Of a stretch of DNA of 7,219 nt, positions 1 through 6,443 are shown piece after piece; position 1 is the stretch's first letter; every line of letters begins with the position of its first letter. Origin of the DNA: DASXIW01 sp036497785 (GTDB lineage: Bacteria > Pseudomonadota > Alphaproteobacteria > Acetobacterales > Acetobacteraceae); the NCBI GenBank assembly GCA_036497785.1, contig DASXIW010000176.1, forward strand, positions 1 through 7,219, in the 5' to 3' direction. A program made the position numbers and the translations under genes. Under the pieces are notes generated by a model. It made no database searches. It saw nothing but the letters and a program-made list of their open reading frames with translations, and was not told the origin of the DNA.

Positions 1-72
1 CCTTCCTGCTCTCTGGACAATGTCTCAAGAGGCATCAGATCCTCCTATCGTGTTGTTGTGTGTTGGCCGCAA

Positions 73-624
73 TTAAGCCGAACCTGAGGGTTGCTCCGGC
101 GGCTCCGGCGTGTTCGAGGGTGCCTCCCCGTGATCGGAAACGGGGGAAGGTTCGTTCACCTGAAGGGAGACCGCGTGACTCCGCTGGATCAGGGTCAGCA
201 AGATCGTGCGGTTCAACATGTCAGGCTGCGTCAGGCGGTCCGACAGACTTGACTTCATCAGGCGGTGCAACAGCAAGTGACGCAGCTCGCCATCTTCCTG
301 ATACTCTTCCTTGTCGTCGTTACGAGATTCATCTCCGAGTACGCACGCAATTCCGTCTTCGAAGGCGAGCGCGATAAGTTCTTCCACAGGGTCCGCGTCT
401 ATGCCTTTCGCAATGATCGCCTTCGCCTCGTCGTCGAGTTCGTGTCTGGCGCCTGTTTCGTCGATTTTTTCAATTTTGATGAGCTCTCCCGTGTCTGTAC
501 GTATCGTGAAGGACACCAGCTCCGAACGGACTCCCGGGTCGGACGGCGATGGCCCGGATGAACGGGTTTCACCCCCGACCTTGGAAGATTTCGGCTTAGC
601 AGCAGCTCCGGCACCGGAAACCAT
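73..624 (-). CDS. Hypothetical acidic protein, 183 aa, family not recognised
   Basis: I do not recognise this protein. The start was set at the ATG at 622-624 because a strong GAGAGGAG ribosome binding site lies 7 nt upstream; an upstream in-frame ATG at 660 lacks this. The sequence falls into three parts. Residues 1-35 are a Ser/Pro/Gly/Lys-rich, probably disordered leader. Residues ~36-135 look folded: a beta-like stretch (SFTIRTDTGELIKIEKID), then an acidic, partly helical region rich in Asp and Glu, then a helical stretch (LRHLLLHRLM onward). From ~160 the tail is rich in Pro, Glu and Ser. There is no signal peptide, membrane segment or cysteine-rich motif, so a soluble cytoplasmic protein is likely. 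The frame is uninterrupted, unlike the sugar locus upstream, from which it is separated by ~560 bases; it is therefore probably its own transcription unit. Coding status is inferred from the ribosome binding site, the protein-like middle and the length; function is unknown. Confidence 0.7.
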   Translation of the reverse strand: MVSGAGAAAKPKSSKVGGETRSSGPSPSDPGVRSELVSFTIRTDTGELIKIEKIDETGARHELDDEAKAIIAKGIDADPVEELIALAFEDGIACVLGDESRNDDKEEYQEDGELRHLLLHRLMKSSLSDRLTQPDMLNRTILLTLIQRSHAVSLQVNEPSPVSDHGEAPSNTPEPPEQPSGSA

Positions 625-1188
625 ATAGATGCTCCTCTCGCTATCATGGCGAAGTTTCACGCAGGGTATTCAGCAACGCCGGCGATCGGGAAGAGCGCGA
701 TTTCGTGCCAAGTGCATTCGGAATCCGTCAGGACGAAGCGCAGGCATCCGACATCATCGATTGCAAAGCGCTGCAAACTCCATGTCCGACGTTGCATGGG
801 ACTGAACGATGCATCTGCAGCAAGGGCTACATACGCGCAGGCGACGGCCGCCACTATGCAAATTTGGCAACACGATCGGCCGCAGGGAATCTGTTGGATA
901 AACAATGGGAAACTGGCTCATCTTCAGATAGCAGTTTGTCGCGGCATCGGCTCTGGCCGCACCGATCGGCATGGGCGCTGCACGCGACCCGTTGCGGCCG
1001 TCCGTTGCGATCAATGCGGTTGGTTCAAAGGGGACGGAAGGCGACGCCTGAAATTGAGATGTGATGCGTCCGCTGGACGAAGACCACGACTTCGACGGGC
1101 TGAAGATGCCTACGGCGCAAGCAAGACAGACGATATCACCTGAAGGAAACCGATCCAGCCAATAGAGTCATGGGTTCTCAAGGCTCCG
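625..1188. other. Gap of ~560 bases with no supportable gene
   Basis: Between the hypothetical gene and the end of the hddC/gmhB locus I see no convincing gene on either strand. The open frames here (for example 646-1143 plus, 657-905 minus and 754-1014 minus) lack ribosome binding sites. Two of them would need TTG starts, and their translations are Arg/Cys-rich and resemble no family. Composition is visibly less GC-rich than the genes on the left and right of it. I found no tRNA, no clear terminator hairpin with a T-run after the stop at 1189, and no convincing -35/-10 pair, although the promoter for the 183-aa gene should lie in its left half. It may be a remnant of deleted or decayed sequence; this is inference. 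Confidence 0.5.
632..639 (-). promoter_or_regulatory. Ribosome binding site of the 183-aa hypothetical gene
   Basis: On the minus strand this reads GAGAGGAG, followed by 7 nt and the ATG at 622-624. It decides the start in favour of this ATG over the upstream in-frame ATG at 660, which has no comparable purine-rich stretch. Confidence 0.7.
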
Positions 1189-2498
1189 CTACCGCATGCG
1201 GCAAGCAAGCGGTTTTCCTGTCGCGGGCTTGAACGGGTCCGGGGCTCTGGCCTTACTTCTTGCTTCCAACAGCGGAATCACAAAATCCGCCAAATTTTCC
1301 CCAGGAAATAAATGCGCCGGCACACCAGGCGCCGATGCCGCAGCGAGGTCGGTGGGTTGGTCGCCGATCAGCAGGCAGTGGGCGGGGTTGAGTCGCCAGT
1401 GGGATAGCAGGTCCAGCAGCATGCCGGGGCCGGGTTTGCGCCAGTTGTTAGCGCGGCGAGAGGCGGGCAGGGGGGCTTCGGGGTGGGTGGGGCAGTAGCG
1501 CAAATCGTCGATGGTGCCGCCGGCGGCGCGGATGGTGTCGGTCATCAAGGCGCTAAGGGCGGCGAATTCGGCTTCGGTGTAGTGGCCACGGGCGATGCCG
1601 GATTGGTTGGTGACGACGAAGACGTGCCAGCCGGCATCTGAGACTTTGCGGATGGTGGACAGCGCGCCGGGGATGAAATCGAAGCGGTCGCGTGCCGACC
1701 CAGCCGTGATAGACGTTGATGACGCCGTCGCGGTCGAGGAACAGAGCGCGGCGGTCGAGGCGGGTGGCGAGTTCGGATTGGGCTCGGGCGAGGTCGGCGG
1801 GGATGCCGATGTCGATGAAATAGCCGTGGGCGTTGGTGGCGCGCAAGGCGCCCGTGGCGGCGAGGCGGCGAGGATGTCGCGTTCGAGGGAGCAGATGGAG
1901 GATGGTGTCGAGCGCGCGGCAGTGTAAGAGGGAGATGCCGGCGTTGATTGTGCCGGGCGTGAAGATGTTCGGTGGGGGCGGGGCGTTCGCGAAAGCCGGT
2001 GATGCGGTCGCCGGTGGTTTCGGCGACACCGTAGCGGGAGGCGTTGTTCAGGCGGCAGAGGACGATGCGGCCGATGATGTCGGGCGAGTCGGTCGCGGCG
2101 TCGGCGAGCAATGTGGCGAGGTTGAAGTCGAGCCAGGAATCGCCGTTGCAAAGCAGGAAGCGGTCGTCGAGCAGATGGGCGGCCTGGGCCAGCGCGCCGC
2201 CGGCGCCGGCCTGTTGCTGTTCGCGGGCGCAGAGAATGCGCAAGGGGCGGGGGAGGGTGGCGTGGATGGTGGGGAGGGCGGCCTCGATGCTGTCGGCGGG
2301 ATGGCCGGTGAGGAGGAGGATTTCTTCCACACCGAAGCGGCAGAGTTCGCGCAGGATCCAGGCGAGGATGGGGCGGTCGCCACAGGGGAGCAAAGGTTTT
2401 GGGGTGGCGGCGGTGAGGGTGCCCAGGCGGGTGCCGAGGCCCCCGACGAGGATGGCGGCCTGGCGAACGGTGGTGGGGGGGATAGTTGCTGACGGTAT
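1189..2498 (-). pseudogene. hddC-gmhB: Fused heptose-1-phosphate nucleotidyltransferase / heptose-bisphosphate phosphatase (HddC-GmhB type), frameshifted
   Basis: Two domains lie in one chain. The N-terminal part (about 2498-1760) is an NTP transferase: LVGGLGTRLG and the PKP signature near the start, CNGDSWLDF as the metal-binding motif, then TPGTINAGI and GYFIDIGIP. The C-terminal part (about 1750-1189) is a HAD-IIIA phosphatase: FLDRDGVIN (catalytic Asp pair), VVTNQSGIARG, WRKPGPGM and IGDQPTDLAAA. In the family, HddC makes GDP-D-glycero-alpha-D-manno-heptose from GTP and the 1-phosphate, and GmhB removes the 7-phosphate of the bisphosphate. The domains run into each other in one frame (QSELATRLDRRALFLD), so the fusion looks real. 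Breaks relative to an intact product: an extra base in the run at 1980-1983; an extra base at 1887-1889 and a missing one at 1862-1863, which offset each other; about two bases missing at 1690. Corrected, the product would be about 436 aa. No ATG, GTG or TTG follows the preceding stop; the first in-frame codon is ATA at 2496-2498. The gene begins directly after the hddA stop. Decay or sequencing error cannot be separated here. Confidence 0.8.
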
Positions 2499-3519
2499 CT
2501 AGAAGATTTTCCAGCCTTCGGTGCCGTGGCGGGTGAAGTGGCAGGTCATCACCTGGCCTTCGCGGCGGGAGAGGGCGCGGATCACGTCCACGCGGCGTTC
2601 CGGGGCGATGAGGAAGGTCACGAAGCCGCCGCCGCCGGCGCCGGAGATTTGCCCGCGCGGGCACCGGAGGCGAGGGCTGCTTCGACGACATCGTCGATAT
2701 GGGTGGTGCTGACATTGTCTGCGAGGCGCTTTTTGGAATCCCAGGTCTTGCGCATGCAGATTGCGAATTTGTCGAAGTCACCCTTCAGCAGGCATTCCTT
2801 CATGTGGAAGGCGTCTTCTTTCAGCGCGTGCATCGCATCGAGCGTGGTGCCGGTATGGCGGGTGAGGTTGTCGGTTTGTTGTTTGATGATGCGGGCCGAT
2901 GAGCGGGAGACGCCGCTGTTGAAGAGGGCGAGCGAGGTTTCGAGTTCCGAGATGATCCAGTTTTTCACGCGTAACGGATTGACGATGACGCGGTCGTCCG
3001 GATGGAATTCCATGAAGTTCACGCCGCCGAAGGTTGCGGCATATTGATCCTGCCGGCCGCCGCCGAGGCCGGCGTCGATGCGTTCGATTTCGACGGCGAG
3101 ATGGGCGACTTCGTATTCGCCGAGCGGGAGGTTCAGCCATTCGACGAAGGCTTTGACCAGGGAGACGACCATCGTGGAGGAGGTGCTGAGGCCGGAGCCG
3201 GGCGGGGTGTCGCAGAAAGTGGTGATGCGGCAGGGGAGGGGGCGGCTGGCGTTGAATTGGGTGACGGTGCGGCGATAGACGGCGCGGTGCAGGATCAGCG
3301 GGTCGGCGATGTCGTCGTCAGCGGCGGCTTCGTAGTGGCCATCAATGTCCGAGGCGATGAAGCAGACGCGGCGTCTTCGGTGAGTTCGATGATGGTGTAG
3401 GCGTAGAGGTCGATGGTGACGTTCAGCACGGCGCCGCCATGCTGGTCGCAATAGGCCGAGACGTCGGTGCCGCCGCCGGCGAGGCCGAGGCGGAGCGGGG
3501 CGCGGGCGCGGATGATCAT
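2499..3519 (-). pseudogene. hddA: D-glycero-D-manno-heptose 7-phosphate kinase (HddA, GHMP kinase family), two frameshifts
   Basis: HddA is a cytoplasmic GHMP kinase that uses ATP to phosphorylate C1 of heptose 7-phosphate, giving the alpha-1,7-bisphosphate. The three family motifs are visible: the N-terminal [15 protein letters not shown] with the following [11 protein letters not shown]; the ATP-binding PPGSGLSTSSTMV near residue 110; and the C-terminal GAGGGGFVTFL. GGRQDQYAATFGG and the ending GQVMTCHFTRHGTEGW also fit HddA. The ATG at 3517-3519 overlaps the TGA of the glycosyltransferase as ATGA, a typical coupled operon junction. The chain changes frame twice. About one base is missing at 3371-3372, between ELTED and [11 protein letters not shown]. 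One T is missing from the run at 2648-2650 (plus strand), between ARAGK and SGAGGGG, where restoring it gives the expected KISGAGGGG. Corrected length is 340 aa, usual for the family. The gene ends at TAG 2499-2501, directly before the next gene. Confidence 0.85.
3516..3519 (-). other. ATGA overlap of glycosyltransferase stop and hddA start
   Basis: The minus strand reads GCATGATC here: TGA ends the glycosyltransferase and ATG starts hddA. Such an overlap implies translational coupling and places the two genes in one operon. Confidence 0.8.
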
Positions 3520-3845
3520 GCTGTCGCTGCCTGGGCCGGTGTTGTGTGCGGGGTGGGGTTCAGCAGCGCGTCGAAGCCGCGGAGCCGTTCGGCCCAGATA
3601 TAGTCGCGCAGGACGCGCTGGCGGGCGGCGTGGCCGATGGAGGCGGCTTCGGGGGTAGTGGCGGCAAGGCAGGCGGTGGCGAAGCTTTCCGCAGTGTCGG
3701 CCAGCAGAACCTCGCTGCCCGGGGTGGCGTGGATCCCCTCCAGCGCGCCGTGGGTGACGATGACGGGGCGGGCCATGGCCGTGGCTTCCAGCACCTTGTT
3801 CTGGATGCCACGGGCGACGCGCATCGGCGCGACGGCGGCGGTGGC

Positions 3846-3859
3846 GTGGGCGGTGGGCG
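3846..3859 (+). repeat. Perfect 7-bp tandem duplication inside the glycosyltransferase gene
   Basis: GTGGGCG occurs twice back to back (3846-3852 and 3853-3859). The glycosyltransferase reading frame changes exactly here. Removing one copy joins RPYVAH to [15 protein letters not shown] in one frame, with the spacing I expect for the family. A single extra base at the same place is the alternative. Confidence 0.6.
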
Positions 3860-4754
3860 ACGTAGGGGCGGACATCGGGCACGCGGCCGGTGACGAACAT
3901 GCCGTCGATTTCGCCGAGCGCCAGCACTTTCGGCGCGGGGCTCGATCCCACCACGTGGAATTGGGCGGTCGGTGCGGTGCGGCGGATGAGGGGCAGGATG
4001 GCGTGGGCGAACCAGAGCACGGCGTCGATATTCGGGGGGGTAGTCCATCGTGCCGGTGAAGACGAAGTTCGGGCGGTCGGTGGCGAAGGGCGGGGGCATG
4101 GCAGGGCCGGATCGAAATAGGCGTGGTTCAGCCGTTGCTGACGGCACGGATCTTGCCGGCATGGTCTGGCTGGATGCGGGCGAACAGTGCTGCTTCCTCG
4201 GGGGAGACGAAGCTGCTCCAGTCGCATTCGCGGGCGATGCGCGCTGCCAGTGCGGCGATGCGGCGCCATTCGCGCCTGTGCACCCAGCGCATCGGCAAGG
4301 ATCCGGCTTCGGCATAGGCGCGCCATTTCTCTGAATCGACATCGGCCAGATTGACCAGGCAGACCCGTTCGGGGCCGCGCAGATCGAACACTTAGGGCGC
4401 CATGTTGGAGGAATGGACGAAGATCACCTCGGGCCGCACCTCGCGCAGCACGCGCCGCACCCAGGCGGCGAGGCCGCTGTCGCGATAGAAGGTGACGCTG
4501 AGCGGCGCGCCGGTCAGCAGCCCGCGCAGGCAGGTGATCTTGGCGCGTCTGCGATCGAGTTCCGCGAAATGCGAATCCGTGCACAGCGCGCGCACGGTCG
4601 GCACATGCTCCATGTCCCGGGGGTCATCGACCAGGCAGCCCAGGTGAACGTCGTAGGTGTTGCGTAGATGCTTGATGATCTGCAACGGACGGATTTTCTC
4701 GCCGTTGATCGGCGGATAGGGGATTCGCTGCGTCAGGAACAACAGGCTGGGCAT

Positions 4755-4851
4755 GGGACCGTGGACCGATCCGCGGATGTATCGAGTTGATACAGAAAAC
4801 CGCCGCGTGCCGGAAGGGGGATGTGCCGGAGGTCGGCCTGAGGGCTAAGGG
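4755..4851. other. Short spacer holding the likely promoter region of the sugar operon
   Basis: These 97 bases separate the stop of the secreted-protein gene from the glycosyltransferase start. They hold the palindrome at 4778-4794 and a direct repeat GTGCCGGA (4807-4814 and 4823-4830). No hairpin followed by a T-run is visible, so a terminator for the upstream gene is not supported. Confidence 0.4.
4778..4794. promoter_or_regulatory. Operator-like palindrome upstream of the glycosyltransferase gene
   Basis: TGTATC, 5-base spacer GAGTT, GATACA: a perfect 6-bp inverted repeat of AT-rich character in otherwise GC-rich DNA, ending 23 bases before the glycosyltransferase ATG. The size and spacing suit a dimeric repressor site, for example of a TetR or similar regulator. 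As a hairpin it would be weak and lacks a following T-run, so a terminator is unlikely. No regulator gene lies in the window. Confidence 0.4.
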
Positions 4852-4858
4852 CTAAGGG
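4841..4858. repeat. 7-bp tandem repeat across the stop of the secreted-protein gene
   Basis: AGGGCTA is repeated at 4841-4847 and 4848-4854 and continues as AGGG to 4858. It covers the TAG stop at 4852-4854 and places a second copy of the stop sequence just downstream. It does not break the gene. Confidence 0.6.
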
Positions 4859-6309
4859 TTTTCGGTTTTGGTGTGCGGCATCATGGACGACATGTCAGTA
4901 TCGTTCACGGTCAGCTTGTCATTCGCGTATTTGACGTTCCAGACCGTGTCCTTGCCGTTCTGTTCGCCGATCCCCTTCAGGAAGATCAGCACGGGGGCGG
5001 CCTGTCGCAGCTCTGGCGTGGCGTTCACCTTGCGGATCAGCGTGTCCAGGCCGGTCATGTGGATTTCGGCTTGGCCTGAGACGTCGGTGGCGGATGCGAC
5101 GTCCATGGCGCCGTTGCCGGTCAGCATCGCGGGGCCCATGTCCAGCGCCAGATCGTCCATGCCCAGCTCCAGCGGGCCATTCTTGAGCAGTTCGGCTTCC
5201 ATCTCGTTGGGGTTCTGCTTTTTGGTTCCGCCGGCGTCGATGACTTCCAGCAGCAGCTTGACCAGCGTGGCTTTCGGCACGCCAGAGATGCGCGGCGACA
5301 GCGCGATATGGGTGGGCAGGTAGTCGCGGAACGGGCCGGGCGGGATTTCGGGCGAATCCGGCCCATCTATGGCGAGCTTCATGTGGAATTCCGCCTTGCC
5401 GCCCGGCGCGCCGAAGCCGGCGTTCAGCGAGAACTTCTTCGCGCTGCCACTGTGGTCGGCCACATCCAGATGCACGCCGTCGGCGGTTTCCTCGGCATCC
5501 ATGCGGTCCATGAGATCGGCCATGGCCAGTACCAGCTGTCGCGCCAGCGCGCGGGCGGCCGGGCTGCGATTCTCGTTCAGCACGCCGAGAGAGGTGGCGG
5601 TGTGCAGCGCCTCGCCCAGCTTTGCGAAATTGACCTGTCGTGCGGTCAGGCTGGTGTGCAGCCGGTCGACGGAAATGGTCGTCGGCACACCGGTCCTGGG
5701 GGAATGGCTGCTGGCATAGCCTTCGGCGGTGGATTCGGATTGCAGGGTCATGCCTTTGCCATCGGCGGGCGTCAGCACGCTGTGCATGGTGGCGCGGGCG
5801 ATCGTGACGGTCTGGTTGCCCTGGCGGGTGTTCAGGATCTCGGTCACGCCGGATACCTTGCCATCCGATGTGGAACTGGTGGCGAGCGTGGGGTCGAAGA
5901 CCGCATGCATTTCCTGCCCGTCGATCTTCAGGCTGAAAGCGCTGTTCAGCTCGGGCTTCTTGCCGGTGACCTTCGCGGTGAACGGCGATGGGACGAGCAG
6001 ATTGTCGATCGCCCAGCGATTGCCATCCAGCTTCCTGATGGCGGCGGTGACCGGCGCCGCATTCACGCTGACACCGGGGGCGAGGCCGCCGGCGATTGGC
6101 GCCTCCAGCCGGTAATGGTCGCCATCAGGCAGGATATGAAACGGCACGCCGGAGAGCTTGATCTCCGGCCCGATCAGCCCCGTGACCCAGTTGCGGATCT
6201 GTGTCTCCAGGGCCTTCGCCTGGTCCGGTGTCACCTGTGCCCGCGCGGCCGGAGCGGCCATCACCGCGAGCGCGATGATCGTGGTGCCGAGCATGGAAGC
6301 GCGAGTCAT
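4852..6309 (-). CDS. Secreted/periplasmic protein of unknown function, 485 aa, possibly DUF2125-like
   Basis: The start at 6307-6309 is fixed by GGGAGG five bases upstream and by the signal peptide that follows: MTRASMLGTT, a hydrophobic core, and an AxA-type cleavage site (PAARA, cut after residue ~24). The mature chain of ~460 residues begins QVTPDQAKALETQIRNW and is soluble, with no further membrane segment and no cysteines that I can see. Many short alternating hydrophobic/polar stretches (for example FHILPDGDHYRLEAPI and ISVDRLHTSLTA) suggest a largely beta structure of repeated strands, with a helical stretch near 'ALARQLVLAMADLMDRM' and a conserved-looking LPTHIALSPRISGVPKATL. This pattern reminds me of the DUF2125 proteins of alphaproteobacteria, but I cannot confirm that. 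Function is unknown; a role at the envelope is inference from the signal peptide. The gene is intact over 1458 bases, directly beside the broken sugar locus. Confidence 0.85.
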   Translation of the reverse strand: MTRASMLGTTIIALAVMAAPAARAQVTPDQAKALETQIRNWVTGLIGPEIKLSGVPFHILPDGDHYRLEAPIAGGLAPGVSVNAAPVTAAIRKLDGNRWAIDNLLVPSPFTAKVTGKKPELNSAFSLKIDGQEMHAVFDPTLATSSTSDGKVSGVTEILNTRQGNQTVTIARATMHSVLTPADGKGMTLQSESTAEGYASSHSPRTGVPTTISVDRLHTSLTARQVNFAKLGEALHTATSLGVLNENRSPAARALARQLVLAMADLMDRMDAEETADGVHLDVADHSGSAKKFSLNAGFGAPGGKAEFHMKLAIDGPDSPEIPPGPFRDYLPTHIALSPRISGVPKATLVKLLLEVIDAGGTKKQNPNEMEAELLKNGPLELGMDDLALDMGPAMLTGNGAMDVASATDVSGQAEIHMTGLDTLIRKVNATPELRQAAPVLIFLKGIGEQNGKDTVWNVKYANDKLTVNDTDMSSMMPHTKTENP

Positions 6310-6314
6310 GATAT

Positions 6315-6320
6315 CCTCCC
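6315..6320 (-). promoter_or_regulatory. Ribosome binding site of the secreted-protein gene
   Basis: The minus strand reads GGGAGG here, followed by 5 nt and ATG. It fixes the start in front of the signal peptide; the much longer open frame that extends upstream in the same frame is only an out-of-frame reading through the transporter gene. Confidence 0.75.
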
Positions 6321-6443
6321 TTGAGGCGTATTGCCGCCGCCAGTGCCCAGCAGATTGGCCAAACGCTGTTTCCGCCCCGTGAAGTCTGTCACGCGACTTG
6401 GTGCGTACTCTAGCGCGGAGCCGCGTGTGATGCGTCCAAAACG

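Larger units (their letters stand above)
3516..4754 (-). pseudogene. Glycosyltransferase of TIGR03087 (PEP-CTERM/EpsH1-associated sugar transferase) type, with stop codon and frameshifts
   Basis: This is a GT4-like glycosyltransferase that would act at the cytoplasmic face of the membrane in building a surface glycan; donor and acceptor are unknown. Family features: the N-terminal LFLTQRIPYPPINGEKIR, the middle [11 protein letters not shown] and VSNG, then [32 protein letters not shown], and the C-terminal nucleotide-sugar region [20 protein letters not shown]. The ATG at 4752-4754 is the only sensible start, but its ribosome binding site is weak. The reading is interrupted five times: TAA at 4392-4394 within [16 protein letters not shown], where a Tyr codon would fit; one base missing near 4131; one missing near 4100; one extra in the seven-G run 4034-4040; and a frameshift at the 7-bp tandem repeat 3846-3859. 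Corrected length is 410-412 aa, close to the usual ~400. Family membership alone does not prove an exosortase system. The gene heads the operon with hddA and hddC-gmhB. Confidence 0.75.

Noticed and set aside
1..72. Short plus-strand frame starting at 20 (MSQEASDPPIVLLCVGRN)
   Set aside because: Eighteen codons, no ribosome binding site and no other support.
690..720. Sigma-54-like element on the minus strand (TTGGCACGAAATCGC)
   Set aside because: The TGGCAC half fits, but a GC pair at the required spacing with a preceding TT is absent.
657..905. Minus-strand open frame of 82 codons ending just before the 183-aa gene, with a faint signal-peptide look
   Set aside because: It needs a TTG start without a ribosome binding site, and the translation shows no domain. 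The AxA-like stretch is not enough to call a secreted protein.
1005..1035. tRNA T-loop-like string (GGTTCAAA)
   Set aside because: The flanking bases do not form the T stem, and no acceptor or anticodon arm is found around it.
646..1143. Open frame of 165 codons on the plus strand
   Set aside because: No ribosome binding site in front of its ATG, Arg-rich translation with no family-like motif; it begins over the 5' end of the minus-strand gene region and fits chance in this sequence.
1833..2492. Long Gly/Ala/Glu-rich open frame on the plus strand
   Set aside because: It lies opposite the recognisable HddC coding sequence and its composition is that of an antisense shadow in GC-rich DNA.
5308..6324. 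338-codon open frame on the plus strand
   Set aside because: It is antisense to the intact secreted-protein gene, which has a ribosome binding site and signal peptide; the plus-strand translation is Gly/His/Arg-rich without motifs.
6411..6428. Perfect inverted repeat CGCGG-AG-CCGCG after the transporter stop, as a terminator
   Set aside because: The loop is only two bases and no T-run follows on the minus strand.
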